Of a stretch of 64,000 bases of DNA, positions 1-8,251 are shown one piece after another. The number at the start of each line of letters is the position of its first letter. Positions within the stretch are counted from its first letter, which is position 1. Origin of the DNA: a beta proteobacterium AAP51. Lineage in GTDB: Bacteria > Pseudomonadota > Gammaproteobacteria > Burkholderiales > Burkholderiaceae_C. Made by a program: the position numbers and the translations under genes. Under the pieces are notes generated by a model. That model did not search any database, was not told the DNA's origin, and saw only the letters and a program-made list of their open reading frames with translations. The stretch is taken from assembly GCA_001295905.1 (NCBI GenBank), contig LJHT01000102.1:1-64000 (forward strand), read 5' to 3'.

Positions 1-57
1 GCCGATGCCGTTCTGCATGCGCCTGGCGAACTCTTGCAATGGCTGGAACTGCCCTAA
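1..57 (+). CDS. Possible 3' end of an upstream gene (partial)
   Basis: Frame 1 is open from the window edge to a TAA at 55-57 and would encode a C-terminus ending HAPGELLQWLELP. The composition is plausible for protein but 18 codons are too few to name a family. The stop codon overlaps the presumed -10 box of the tmRNA gene, so the ssrA promoter would lie inside this reading frame. It could equally be non-coding. Confidence 0.3.
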   Translation, partial: ADAVLHAPGELLQWLELP

Positions 58-60
58 ACT
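34..60 (+). promoter_or_regulatory. Likely ssrA promoter
   Basis: TTGCAA at 34-39 and TAAACT at 55-60 resemble -35 and -10 boxes. The spacer is 15 bases, somewhat short. The -10 box ends nine bases before the first base of mature tmRNA at 70, consistent with a short 5' leader. The same TAAACT word recurs before plsY (12719-12724) and before the mrp operon (16511-16516). Confidence 0.5.
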
Positions 61-69
61 CCAGAGCCT

Positions 70-441
70 GGGTCCGACCTGGCTTCGACGTGGGTGCGGA
101 GTTGATTCGGGGCATGCCGAGCACCAGTTCGCTCGTTAATCCACTGGAAACAAAGTAACTGCGAACGATCAAACGTACGCCCTCGCCGCTTAAAACCGGT
201 GAGCCTCGCAACAGTTGGCCGATGGGCTGGGTCTGAGGGGTAACCTGAAGACTGCGAGGTCATACACATTGGCTCGGCCTGCAGCGTGTCATTCGTTGCG
301 GGCCTAAAACCAAATGACTCGGGGCAAAGGTAGCGTGCTGCTGCGCGACCCGCGCTCTTAAATTCAAATCAGACAGCTACGCATGTAGAACCGGTTGGCA
401 ATGGCTTGCGGACGGGGGTTCGATTCCCCCCGGATCCACCA
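70..441 (+). ncRNA. ssrA: tmRNA (transfer-messenger RNA)
   Basis: This RNA rescues stalled ribosomes together with SmpB and tags the unfinished protein for proteolysis. The 5' end GGGTCCG (70-76) pairs with CGGATCC (431-437), followed by an encoded ACCA at 438-441. The 3' part has the T-arm segment GGTTCGATTCC. The 5' part carries the conserved CTGGCTTCGACGTGG segment. The tag reading frame starts at GCG 161 and ends in TAA at 191-193. The order 5' tRNA half, tag, pseudoknot region, 3' tRNA half shows the one-piece form. At about 372 nt the length fits the family. Confidence 0.96.
161..193 (+). other. tmRNA tag-peptide reading frame
   Basis: The internal frame GCG...GCT TAA encodes ANDQTYALAA. 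It has the conserved AND start and the ALAA C-terminus that ClpXP-type proteases recognise. The resume codon is GCG at 161. Only the middle residues (QTY) differ from the commonest proteobacterial tags. Confidence 0.9.
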
Positions 442-455
442 TTCAGAAAGCAAAA

Positions 456-489
456 GAGGCAGCCCCTGACGGGACTGCCTCATTTTTTT
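456..489 (+). terminator. Intrinsic terminator of ssrA
   Basis: GAGGCAG...CTGCCTC forms a near-perfect hairpin with CCC/GGG continuing the stem, followed by seven T residues at 483-489. It lies 14 bases after the tmRNA. The opposite strand has a shorter T run (CTTTTG), so the hairpin may also terminate the convergent fbp transcript that ends at 511. Confidence 0.9.
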
Positions 490-510
490 GCGCCTGAAAC
501 GACGGGCGTT

Positions 511-1518
511 TCAGTCCGCGTGGCGGTGCAGGTCGGTCACGCGCTGCACCTCGTTCTTCGAGCCCAGCACCACGCTCACGCGCTGGTGCAGCTTGGTGGG
601 CTGGATGTCGAGGATGCGTTCGCGGCCGTCGGTGGCCATGCCGCCGGCTTGCTCCACCAGGAAGGCCATGGGGTTGGCTTCGTACATCAGGCGCAACTTG
701 CCGGGCTTCTCGGGTTCGCGCTGGTCCCAGGGGTACATGAAGATGCCGCCGCGCGTGAGGATGCGGTGCACGTCGGCCACCATGCTGGCCACCCAGCGCA
801 TGTTGAAGTCTTTGCCACGCGGGCCTTCGCGGCCCTGCAGGCATTCGTCGATGTACTGCTTCACCGGCGGCGCCCAGTGGCGCATGTTGCTCATGTTGAT
901 GGCGAATTCCTTGGTGTCTTCAGGAATCTGCACACCCTGCTGCGTCAGCACCCAGCTGCCGGTTTCGCGGTCCAGCGTGAACATGGCCACGCCGTCGCCC
1001 AGCGTCAGCACCAGCGTGGTCTGCGGGCCGTAGACGCAGTAGCCGGCCGCCGCCTGGTGCTTGCCGGGCTGGTGGAAGTCTTCTTCGCTGACGCCGCGCG
1101 TGTGGCCCACCTTGCGCAGCACGCTGAAGATGGTGCCGATGCTGACGTTGACGTCGATGTTGCTGCTGCCGTCCAGCGGGTCGAACAGCAGCAGGTACTC
1201 GCCCTGAGGGTAGCGGTTGGGCACGACGTGGATGCTGTCCATCTCTTCGCTGGCCATGGCTGCGAGGTGGCCGCCCCATTCGTTGGCCTCGATCAGCACT
1301 TCGTTGCTGATGATGTCCAGCTTCTTCTGCACCTCGCCCTGCACGTTCTCGCTGCTGGCGGTGCCCAGCACGTCGCCCAGGGCGCCCTTGTTCACCGCGA
1401 TGGCGATGCGCTTGCAGGCGCGCGCCACCACCTCGATCAGCAGGCGCAGCTGGGCCGGAATTCGGCCGTGTTCGCGCTGCTGCTCAACGAGGTACTGCGT
1501 GAGGCTGATCCGTTTCAT
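511..1518 (-). CDS. fbp: Fructose-1,6-bisphosphatase, class I
   Basis: Hydrolyses fructose 1,6-bisphosphate to fructose 6-phosphate in gluconeogenesis and, in autotrophs, the Calvin cycle; cytoplasmic. The 335-residue product matches the class I length. The metal and substrate motif [11 protein letters not shown] lies at residues 112-122, and the N-terminal ISLTQYL segment is typical. The ATG at 1518 overlaps the pepN stop as ATGA, so fbp is probably translated by coupling with pepN. That start gives the normal family N-terminus, whereas extending upstream would run into pepN. The gene ends convergent to the ssrA terminator. No Calvin-cycle neighbour is seen, so a gluconeogenic role is the simplest reading. 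Confidence 0.96.
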   Translation of the reverse strand: MKRISLTQYLVEQQREHGRIPAQLRLLIEVVARACKRIAIAVNKGALGDVLGTASSENVQGEVQKKLDIISNEVLIEANEWGGHLAAMASEEMDSIHVVPNRYPQGEYLLLFDPLDGSSNIDVNVSIGTIFSVLRKVGHTRGVSEEDFHQPGKHQAAAGYCVYGPQTTLVLTLGDGVAMFTLDRETGSWVLTQQGVQIPEDTKEFAINMSNMRHWAPPVKQYIDECLQGREGPRGKDFNMRWVASMVADVHRILTRGGIFMYPWDQREPEKPGKLRLMYEANPMAFLVEQAGGMATDGRERILDIQPTKLHQRVSVVLGSKNEVQRVTDLHRHAD

Positions 1519-4196
1519 GCTTGGCCTTCCAGTGCACGGCCGACGATCTCGCGCACGTCGTTGCTGAGGTCGGCCTTGGCGGCCACGCGGCTGATGGCTT
1601 CGCGCGCGGCGCTGCGGTAGGGCTCGGCCAGTGCGGCCCAGCGGTCCATCGCGCGGGCCAGTCGGCCGGCCACGTGCGGGTTCAGTGCGTCCAGCTCCAG
1701 CAGCTTCTCGGCCCACAGCACATAGCCGGCGGCGTCGGGGCGATGGAAGGCGGCCGGGTTCATCGTGCACAGCACGGTGAGCAGGCTGCGCGCGCGGTTG
1801 GGGTTCTTCAGCGAGAAGTCCGGGTGCTTCAGCAGCGCCTTGGCGCGGGCGAACACCTGGCCCGGCCTGACGTGCGCGCCGTGCACCTCGGGCACTGCCT
1901 CGGTGGCCCGCGCCTGCAGCGCGAACCACTTGTCCAGCACCAGCGCGTCGCCGCCGGCCAGGGCGTGGAAGCGCGCCAGCGCGGCTTCGGCCAGGGGCGA
2001 ATGGGCGAAGACCAGGGCCTCGATGGCACCCAGCCGCTCGCTCATGTTGCCGGCTTCCTTGAAGCGCTGGTAGGCACGGCCAGGCCACACCTCGGTGCCC
2101 TGGCGCACGGCCTGCAGCACCAGCATGGCCAGGGCCAGGTTGGCCAGAGCGCGGGGGCCGGCCTGTTCCGCCGCGGGGCTGTAGCCGGCCTTCACCTGGT
2201 GGGCTTCGTAGGCCCAGGCCCAGTCTTCATGCAGTTGCTCGGCCATCAGCGCGCGCCACTGCTCGCGCACGACGTGGATGCGCTGCGGGTCGGCGCTGGT
2301 CAGCTGTTCGGCGATGTAGCTTTCGCTGGGGGCTTCCAGCGCCAGGGCCTTGAAGGCGGGGTCCAGCGCCGGGTCGCGCAGCACGCTGCGCAGGGCGCGC
2401 GCCAGGGCGGCGTCCAGCACCGGGGATTCGCCGCTGTGCACGGCGCGCAGCAGGCGGGCCAGCATCAGGCGCTGGCCGGCTTCCCAGCGGTTGAAGGCGT
2501 CGCCGTCGTGGGCCAGCAGGATGACGCGTTCGACGTCCGACAGGCCGTCGTCCAGCCGCACTGGCGCGCTGAACCCGCGCAGCAGCGAAGGCACGGGCTG
2601 CGCATCGATGTTCTCGAAGACGAAACTCTGCTGCGCGCTGTCGAGCACCAGCGTGCGCTCTTCGCAGAGCACGCGGCCGTCGGCGGCCAGCAGGCCCGTC
2701 ACCACGGGGATGACGTAAGGCTGCTTGCCCGGCTGGCCCGGCGAAGGCTCGCTGTGCTGGCTGAGCGTGAGGGTGTAGCGGCGCTCCTCGGCGCTGTAGC
2801 TGCCGCTGGCGCTCAGGCGCGGCGTGCCGGCCTGGGCGTACCAGCGCTTGAACACGTCCAGCCGGCTGGCGAGCTCGCTGCCGGGGTTGGCGTCGGCGAT
2901 GGCCTGGGCGAAATCGTCGCAGGTCACGGCCTGGCCGTCGTGGCGCTGGAAGTAGAGGTCCATGCCGCGGCGGAAGCCCTCGCGGCCCACCAGCGTGTGC
3001 ATCATGCGCACGACCTCGGCCCCCTTCTCGTACACCGTGGCGGTGTAGAAGTTGTTGATCTCGAGGTAGCTGTCAGGGCGCACCGGGTGGGCCATCGGCC
3101 CGGCGTCTTCCGGGAACTGCATCGCGCGCAGGCGCAGCACGTCCTGGATGCGCTGCACGGCACGGGCCGAAGGCGCGCCGGCCATGTCCATGCTGAATTC
3201 CTGGTCGCGGAAGACGGTCAGGCCTTCCTTCAGGCTGAGCTGGAACCAGTCGCGGCAGGTGATGCGGTTGCCCGTCCAGTTGTGGAAGTACTCGTGGGCG
3301 ATGACGCTTTCGATGGCCGCGAAATCGGTATCGGTGGCGGTTGCGGCATTCGCCAGCAGCAGCTTGGTGTTGAACAGGTTCAGGCCCTTGTTCTCCATCG
3401 CGCCGCCGTTGTAGTCCTCCACCGCCACCACCATGAAGCGGTCGAGGTCCAGTGCCAGGCCGAAGCGGGCTTCGTCCCACACCACGCTGGCCACCAGCGA
3501 GTTCATCGCGTGCTCGGTTTTCTCCAGGTCGCCCGGCCGCACGTAGATCTGCAGCAGGTGGTCGCGCCCGGCGCGCGTGCGGATGCGCTGCTCGCGGCAC
3601 ACCAGCTGCCCGGCCACCAGCGCGAACAGGTAGCTGGGCTTGGGGAAGGGGTCGTGCCACTTGGCAAAGTGGCGGCCGCCGTCCAGCAAACCTTCTTCCA
3701 CCAGGTTGCCGTTGCTCAGCAGCACCGGGTACTTCGTCTTGTCGGCGCGCAGCGTGACGGTGTAGACCGCCATCACGTCGGGCCGGTCCAGGAAGTAGGT
3801 GATGCGGCGGAAGCCTTCGGCCTCGCACTGCGTGAAGAAACCGCCGCCGCTGGTGTACAGGCCGCTGAGCTCGGTGTTCTTCTCGGGCGCGCAGGTGTTG
3901 CGGATCTCCAGCAGAAAGCGCTCTGCCACCGGCGGGTTGTCGATGACGAGCTCGTCGCCTTCGTGGCGGAAGCTGACGCTCTGGCCGTCGGCTTGAATGC
4001 GCAGCAGCGTCAGGCCTTCGCCGTGCAGGCGCAGCGCCTGGCCGGGGGTGGCTTCGGCGTTGCGCTCGATCTGCAGCTTGCTGGCGACGATGGTCTTGGC
4101 CGGGTCGAGATCGAAGGTGAACTCGGCCGTGCGGATGAAAAACGCCGGCGCGGCATAGGCTTCGCGGCGCACGAGCGTGGTGGTGGCTTCACGCAT
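1515..4196 (-). CDS. pepN: Aminopeptidase N (M1 family)
   Basis: Zinc metallo-aminopeptidase that removes N-terminal residues from peptides in the cytoplasm. The 893-residue protein is close to the E. coli PepN length of 870. The exopeptidase motif GGAMEN is at residues 264-269. The zinc site HEYFH is at 301-305, with the third ligand Glu324 exactly 18 residues further on (HEXXH-X18-E). The C-terminal half is the all-helical M1 domain. AAGGA lies about nine bases before the ATG at 4196. It shares ATGA with the downstream fbp. A copy of a dispersed repeat separates it from prfB upstream. Confidence 0.96.
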   Translation of the reverse strand: MREATTTLVRREAYAAPAFFIRTAEFTFDLDPAKTIVASKLQIERNAEATPGQALRLHGEGLTLLRIQADGQSVSFRHEGDELVIDNPPVAERFLLEIRNTCAPEKNTELSGLYTSGGGFFTQCEAEGFRRITYFLDRPDVMAVYTVTLRADKTKYPVLLSNGNLVEEGLLDGGRHFAKWHDPFPKPSYLFALVAGQLVCREQRIRTRAGRDHLLQIYVRPGDLEKTEHAMNSLVASVVWDEARFGLALDLDRFMVVAVEDYNGGAMENKGLNLFNTKLLLANAATATDTDFAAIESVIAHEYFHNWTGNRITCRDWFQLSLKEGLTVFRDQEFSMDMAGAPSARAVQRIQDVLRLRAMQFPEDAGPMAHPVRPDSYLEINNFYTATVYEKGAEVVRMMHTLVGREGFRRGMDLYFQRHDGQAVTCDDFAQAIADANPGSELASRLDVFKRWYAQAGTPRLSASGSYSAEERRYTLTLSQHSEPSPGQPGKQPYVIPVVTGLLAADGRVLCEERTLVLDSAQQSFVFENIDAQPVPSLLRGFSAPVRLDDGLSDVERVILLAHDGDAFNRWEAGQRLMLARLLRAVHSGESPVLDAALARALRSVLRDPALDPAFKALALEAPSESYIAEQLTSADPQRIHVVREQWRALMAEQLHEDWAWAYEAHQVKAGYSPAAEQAGPRALANLALAMLVLQAVRQGTEVWPGRAYQRFKEAGNMSERLGAIEALVFAHSPLAEAALARFHALAGGDALVLDKWFALQARATEAVPEVHGAHVRPGQVFARAKALLKHPDFSLKNPNRARSLLTVLCTMNPAAFHRPDAAGYVLWAEKLLELDALNPHVAGRLARAMDRWAALAEPYRSAAREAISRVAAKADLSNDVREIVGRALEGQA

Positions 4197-4234
4197 GGGG
4201 CGTGGTCCTTATCTGAGAAAAAGGTCGAGGGCAG

Positions 4235-4323
4235 GACCGAGCTTCCCGCCGCGGAACCGGCTCCGCCGGGCCGCTGGCGGACGGCCCCCTCGGGGGGTAG
4301 CGAGCGCTAGCGAGCTTGGGGGC
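4235..4323 (+). repeat. Dispersed intergenic repeat, copy 1
   Basis: An 89-bp G+C-rich element between pepN and prfB. It is nearly identical, with about six differences by eye, to the reverse complement of 48397-48486. Its core contains two inverted-repeat pieces: GGCCGCTGGCGGACGGCC and CCCCCTCGGGGGG. It ends in GTAGCGAGCGCTAGCGAGC. It carries no credible reading frame. Two copies 44 kb apart, both in short gaps at gene ends, point to a repeat family of this genome rather than chance. Confidence 0.85.
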
Positions 4324-4329
4324 TCCATC

Positions 4330-5434
4330 TCACAGCCCTTGCTTCAGGCTGGCTTCGATGAAGGCGTCCAAGTCGCCGTCCAGCACCTTCTGCGTGTTGC
4401 TGATCTCGACGTTGGTGCGCAGGTCCTTGATGCGGCTCTGGTCCAGCACATAGCTGCGGATCTGGTGGCCCCAGCCCACGTCGGTCTTGGTGTCTTCCAG
4501 CTTCTGCTGTTCTTCCATGCGCTTGCGCATCTCATGGTCGTACAGGCGCGAACGCAGGCGTTTCCACGCCACGTCGCGGTTGCTGTGCTGGCTGCGGCCG
4601 TCCTGGCACTGCACCACGATGCCGGTGGGGATGTGCGTCAGCCGCACCGCCGAATCGGTCTTGTTGATGTGCTGGCCACCGGCGCCGCTGGCACGGAAGG
4701 TGTCGGTGCGCACGTCGGACGGGTTGATCTCGATCTCGATCGAATCGTCCACCTCGGGGTAGACGAAAAGCGAGGCGAAGCTCGTGTGCCGGCCGCCGGC
4801 GCTGTCGAAGGGGCTCTTGCGCACCAGGCGGTGTACGCCGGTTTCGGTGCGCAGGTGGCCGAAGGCATAGTCGCCTTCCACCTTGATGGTGGCGCTCTTG
4901 ATGCCGGCCACGTCGCCCGGCGTCTCGTCTTCCAGCGTCGCCTTGAAGCCCTTGCGTTCAGCGTACTTCAGGTACTGGCGCAGCAGCATGCCGGCCCAAT
5001 CGCAGGCCTCGGTGCCGCCGGCGCCGGCCTGGATGTCGATGAAGCAGTTCAGCGGGTCGGCCGAGTTGCTGAACATGCGGCGGAATTCGAGGTCTTCCAC
5101 CGTCTTCTGCAGCGCCTGGGCTTCGGCTTCGATGGCCCTTAGGCCGTCCATGTCGCTGTCGTCCTTGCTCATCTCGTAGAGCTCGGCGTTGTCGTCGAGG
5201 TTACGCTTCAGGTGGTCGATGGTCTCGACCACGGTTTCCAGCGTCTTCTTCTCGCGGCCCAGTTCCTGGGCGCGCTTGGGGTCGTTCCAGACCGCGGGGT
5301 TTTCCAGCGCGGCGTTGACTTCGTTCAACCGCAGGGCTTTGCGGTCGTAGTCAAAGATACCCCCGAAGCTGCTCGGTGCGGGCGCTCAGGTCGGCGAGCA
5401 GCGAGCCGATGGCGTTGATGTGTTCGATATCCAT
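4330..5434 (-). CDS. prfB: Peptide chain release factor 2 (with programmed +1 frameshift)
   Basis: Recognises UGA and UAA stop codons and triggers peptide release on the ribosome. Translation starts at ATG 5434 ([10 protein letters not shown]), reads 27 codons to CTT, meets an in-frame TGA at 5353-5351 and shifts +1 to continue DYDRKALRL to the stop at 4330, giving about 367 residues. The RF2 anticodon-like motif SPF lies in the segment [15 protein letters not shown], and the catalytic GGQ lies in [15 protein letters not shown]. The frame open from 5328 is only the post-shift part. A single-frame gene caller would lose the N-terminus. Confidence 0.96.
5350..5364 (-). promoter_or_regulatory. 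RF2 programmed frameshift site
   Basis: On the minus strand the sequence is GGGGG TAT CTT TGA C. The G-run acts as an internal Shine-Dalgarno sequence three bases before the slippery CTT, and the UGA sits in a C context that is poorly terminated. This matches the classic bacterial prfB autoregulation site: when RF2 is scarce the ribosome shifts and makes more RF2. Confidence 0.93.
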
Positions 5435-5486
5435 GGTGCAGAACCTGTCAGCCCGGGGGCGCAAACGTCAGGCTGCGGATTGTCTC

Positions 5487-6434
5487 TCAAGCCAGGAAGG
5501 CCTTCAGGTGCGCCGCCAGGGCTTGCGGCTGGTCGTGGTGCAGCATGTGGCCGCAGGGCGAGAGCACTTCCTTCTGCACCCGCGGCACCACCTGCAGCCG
5601 CTCGTGGAACTCTTCCTTCGTGTAGCGCGTGCCCCACCATTGCGCCACGTCGGTGTGCTCGCCCTCCACCCACAGCACCGGCGCGGTGATGAGCTTCCAG
5701 GTTTCCAGCACCTCGGCCACCTGGTAGAGCACGGGGTTCACACGCTTGTGCGCGGGGTCGCCCAGGATGTGCCAGCGGCCGTCTTCAGCCTGCCGCGACC
5801 AGTGCGGCGCCAGCCAGGCCGCCTTGTCGGCGGGCAGGCGCGGGTTGTTCTTCATCAGCCGCTCGGCCACTTCCTGCACGCTGGCATAGCTGCGCAGGGC
5901 CTGCGGCTGCTTCAGCTCGTCCAGCCACTGCAGCAGACGCTTCGGCGCGTGCTGCGGCTTCGTGGCGGGCAGGCCGAAGCCTTCCAGGTTCACGAGCCGG
6001 CGTATGCGCTGGGGCCGCAGGCCGGCGTAGCTCATCACCACGTTGCCGCCCATGCTGTGGCCCAGCAGGTCGATGGCGCCGTAGCGGGCTTCGGGCAGCA
6101 GGGCGTCGAGCAGGGCGTCCAGGTCGGCCAGGTAGTCGGGGAACCAGTAGCTGTCGGCGGCCGGCGTGCTGGTGAGGCCGAAGCCACGCCAGTCGGGCGC
6201 GAGCACGTAGCGGCGCGCGCCTTCGGCTTCAGCCAGGGCGTCCACCACGAACTGGAAGGACGCGGCCAGATCCATCCAGCCGTGCACCATCACCAGCGGC
6301 GGGCGCTCCGGCGTCACCATCGAGGCATCGCCCCAGCTGCGCACGTGGTACTGCAGGTGGCGCAGCGGCACGAAGTGCGATTGCGAAGCGCACAGCGCGG
6401 GGTAGGGCAGGAGGCCGGTCTCGGGGGTGCTCAT
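5487..6434 (-). CDS. Alpha/beta-fold hydrolase
   Basis: A 315-residue serine hydrolase without a signal peptide, so cytoplasmic; the substrate is unknown. The oxyanion-hole HGW is at 51-53 and the nucleophile elbow GHSMGG at 125-130 (Ser127). The catalytic His probably lies in the C-terminal segment CGHMLHHDQP, and the acid in VEGEHTDVAQ. It is 52 bases upstream of prfB on the same strand and may share a transcript. It faces the GNAT gene at 6502 head-to-head across 67 bases. Family members include esterases and epoxide hydrolase-like enzymes, and nothing here decides between them. Confidence 0.85.
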   Translation of the reverse strand: MSTPETGLLPYPALCASQSHFVPLRHLQYHVRSWGDASMVTPERPPLVMVHGWMDLAASFQFVVDALAEAEGARRYVLAPDWRGFGLTSTPAADSYWFPDYLADLDALLDALLPEARYGAIDLLGHSMGGNVVMSYAGLRPQRIRRLVNLEGFGLPATKPQHAPKRLLQWLDELKQPQALRSYASVQEVAERLMKNNPRLPADKAAWLAPHWSRQAEDGRWHILGDPAHKRVNPVLYQVAEVLETWKLITAPVLWVEGEHTDVAQWWGTRYTKEEFHERLQVVPRVQKEVLSPCGHMLHHDQPQALAAHLKAFLA

Positions 6435-6489
6435 GGGCGCACTCTAGGCGAGGCCGAGACGCGGCGCTGTCGAGCCCGCGACGCTGCCC

Positions 6490-6501
6490 GACAATGCCGT
6501 C
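6490..6501 (+). promoter_or_regulatory. Candidate -10 box for a leaderless start
   Basis: GACAAT at 6490-6495 is followed by exactly six bases and then the ATG at 6502. No Shine-Dalgarno sequence is present. If GACAAT is the -10 element, transcription would begin at or next to the start codon. The same spacing is seen before 30126, 31043 and 57333. Confidence 0.4.
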
Positions 6502-7053
6502 ATGAACCCCAGCCCCGTGCCTTCCATGCAGGCCCCCACCCTGCGCCCCGCCACGACCGCCGACTGCCCCGCCATCGTGGGCCTCATCCGCGAACTGGCG
6601 GTGTTCGAGCAGCTCGAGCACCTGGTCGTGGTCACCCCCGACAGCCTGCAGACCCATCTGTTCGGCCCGCGCCCGGTGGCCGAGGCGGTGGTGGCCGAAG
6701 TACCCGGTGCTACCGGCCCCGAGGTGGTGGCCTTCGCTCTCTTCTTCACCAACTTCAGCACCTTCCTGGGCCAGCCCGGGCTGTACCTGGAAGATCTTTA
6801 CGTGCGGCCCGCCCACCGCGGCAGCGGCCTGGGCAAGGCGCTGCTGCAGCACCTGGGTGCGCTGGCCGTGCAGCGGGGCTGCGGGCGGTTCGAGTGGAGC
6901 GTGCTCGACTGGAACGAGAACGCCATCCGCTTCTACGAAAAGATGGGCGCCACGGTGATGCCCGACTGGCGCATCTGCCGCGTCACCGGGCCGGCGCTGC
7001 AGGCCTTCAGCCGGCCGTCACCAGCGCAGCCAGGCGGTCCAGCGGCAGGCTAG
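6502..7053 (+). CDS. GNAT-family N-acetyltransferase
   Basis: Transfers an acetyl group from acetyl-CoA to an amine; the substrate is unknown. In this 183-residue protein the acetyl-CoA-binding motif A is VRPAHRGSGLGKALL near residues 112-126, followed by the C-terminal WNENAIRFYEKMGA typical of the fold. Overall it resembles the small diamine or aminoglycoside-type acetyltransferases. The start at 6502 follows a GACAAT box by six bases; a second in-frame ATG lies at 6526. The last 47 bases overlap the convergent HD-GYP-like gene. Confidence 0.85.
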   Translation: MNPSPVPSMQAPTLRPATTADCPAIVGLIRELAVFEQLEHLVVVTPDSLQTHLFGPRPVAEAVVAEVPGATGPEVVAFALFFTNFSTFLGQPGLYLEDLYVRPAHRGSGLGKALLQHLGALAVQRGCGRFEWSVLDWNENAIRFYEKMGATVMPDWRICRVTGPALQAFSRPSPAQPGGPAAG

Positions 7054-8137
7054 GCCGCTGGCGCCACTGCGCTTCGCCCACCGCCGCCACCACCGCGCAG
7101 GCCTTGCCGTCGGTGCTGCGCCGCGTGGGTTCGGCCAGGCTGGCGCCGCTGCCCGTGGTGAGGCAGGCCACCACCGGCGTGGTGATGCTGGCGCCGCGGG
7201 CCACCACGATGCCCAGTTCACCCGTGCTCAGGCGCACATAGCTGCCGGGCGGGTAGATGCCGAATTCGCGCACCAGCGCCGCCGTCATCGGGTGGCCGGG
7301 GTCCTGCATGAACATCTGGCGGCCGGCCTGGTCGGCGGCCAGGGCCTCGCGCGTGGCGCGGGAGGCCAGCTTCGAGGTGTAGACGTCGGCGCGCCGCGCC
7401 AGCGTGGCCAGTTCGCCCACCTCGGCGCGGCCGCTGGGGTAGCCCTGGCCGTCTTCCTGCTCGTGGTGGTGCAGCACGGCCTCGAGCCAGTCGCCGTCGT
7501 CGATGCCGGCCTTCTGCAGCATCTGCACGCTGCGCATGGGGTGCGACTGCAGCGCCAGACGCTGCTGCGGCGTGGGCGGCACGGCCTGGCGCGCCAGCTG
7601 GCCTTGCAGTTCCAGCATCGAGATGTTCATCGTCAGCGCCACCTTGAACAAGCGCGCGCTCTGCTCGGCCGGCCAGCCCAGGCGCTGCGCCACCAGGTAG
7701 CCGGTGATGGCCGTCTGCAGGGAACGGTGCACGCCGTAGGCCGTGTCTTCGGCCGCGCCGTGGCGCAGCACCTGGAAGATGGCCAGGTCGGGGTCGCGTT
7801 CGATCAGCGCCTGCACGGGGCTGGCGGCATCGTCCAGCGCAGCTTCGTAGCCGGGCCCGGGGTCGGCGCGCAGCGCGCTCGAGACCTGGGCCATGCAGCC
7901 GGCCCACAGCCCAGGCAGCTGCGTGCGCGGTGCATGGCGCACTAGGTCGGCGGGCTGCAGCAGCTCGGCGATGTCCACCACTGCGCCGCGCGTGAACAGC
8001 GCCTGCAGCTGCTCGGCACTGTGCAGGGCGTGGCCGCGGGCGAGCAGCAGCGTGTGGTCGGCATCGCGCACGTTGAAGGGCAGCGGTTCGCCCAGCTGCA
8101 GGCGGTGTTGCACGGATGACAGTTCTGCGTAGGGCAT
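7007..8137 (-). CDS. HD-GYP-type protein lacking the HD metal residues
   Basis: The 376-residue protein follows the HD-GYP fold. H137 begins the first helix. SHPMRSVQML at 198-207 matches the conserved HP segment, HHHEQEDGQGYP at 223-234 matches HHE...DGxGYP, and ADVYTSKLASR at 250-260 follows. A typical C-terminal YPPGSYVRL segment is also present. Canonical HD-GYP enzymes hydrolyse cyclic di-GMP with a metal site that includes HDIGK. Here that position reads MNIS (170-173). Part of the metal site is therefore missing, and the protein may bind rather than cleave cyclic di-GMP. The N-terminal 110 residues are unassigned. It is divergent from the acyl-CoA synthetase gene. Confidence 0.8.
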   Translation of the reverse strand: MPYAELSSVQHRLQLGEPLPFNVRDADHTLLLARGHALHSAEQLQALFTRGAVVDIAELLQPADLVRHAPRTQLPGLWAGCMAQVSSALRADPGPGYEAALDDAASPVQALIERDPDLAIFQVLRHGAAEDTAYGVHRSLQTAITGYLVAQRLGWPAEQSARLFKVALTMNISMLELQGQLARQAVPPTPQQRLALQSHPMRSVQMLQKAGIDDGDWLEAVLHHHEQEDGQGYPSGRAEVGELATLARRADVYTSKLASRATREALAADQAGRQMFMQDPGHPMTAALVREFGIYPPGSYVRLSTGELGIVVARGASITTPVVACLTTGSGASLAEPTRRSTDGKACAVVAAVGEAQWRQRPSLPLDRLAALVTAG

Positions 8138-8251
8138 GGCGGGTGCGGCAGTGAGGGCCGCACAGAGGCAGGCCGATGCGGTGTCTTCGGCGGGCGCGCG
8201 CAGAACTTGACGCCCGTGCGGGCCGCAGGGGAGGGGCTTACAGTGCCGCGC

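Noticed and set aside
1521-4310. A 929-codon plus-strand frame opposite pepN
   Set aside because: It shows the His/Val/Ala-rich bias typical of antisense frames, and pepN has its full zinc-protease motifs on the other strand.
8207-8244. TTGACG at 8207-8212 as a -35 box for the acyl-CoA synthetase gene
   Set aside because: The distance to the TACAGT box is 26 bases, well outside the usual 16-18.
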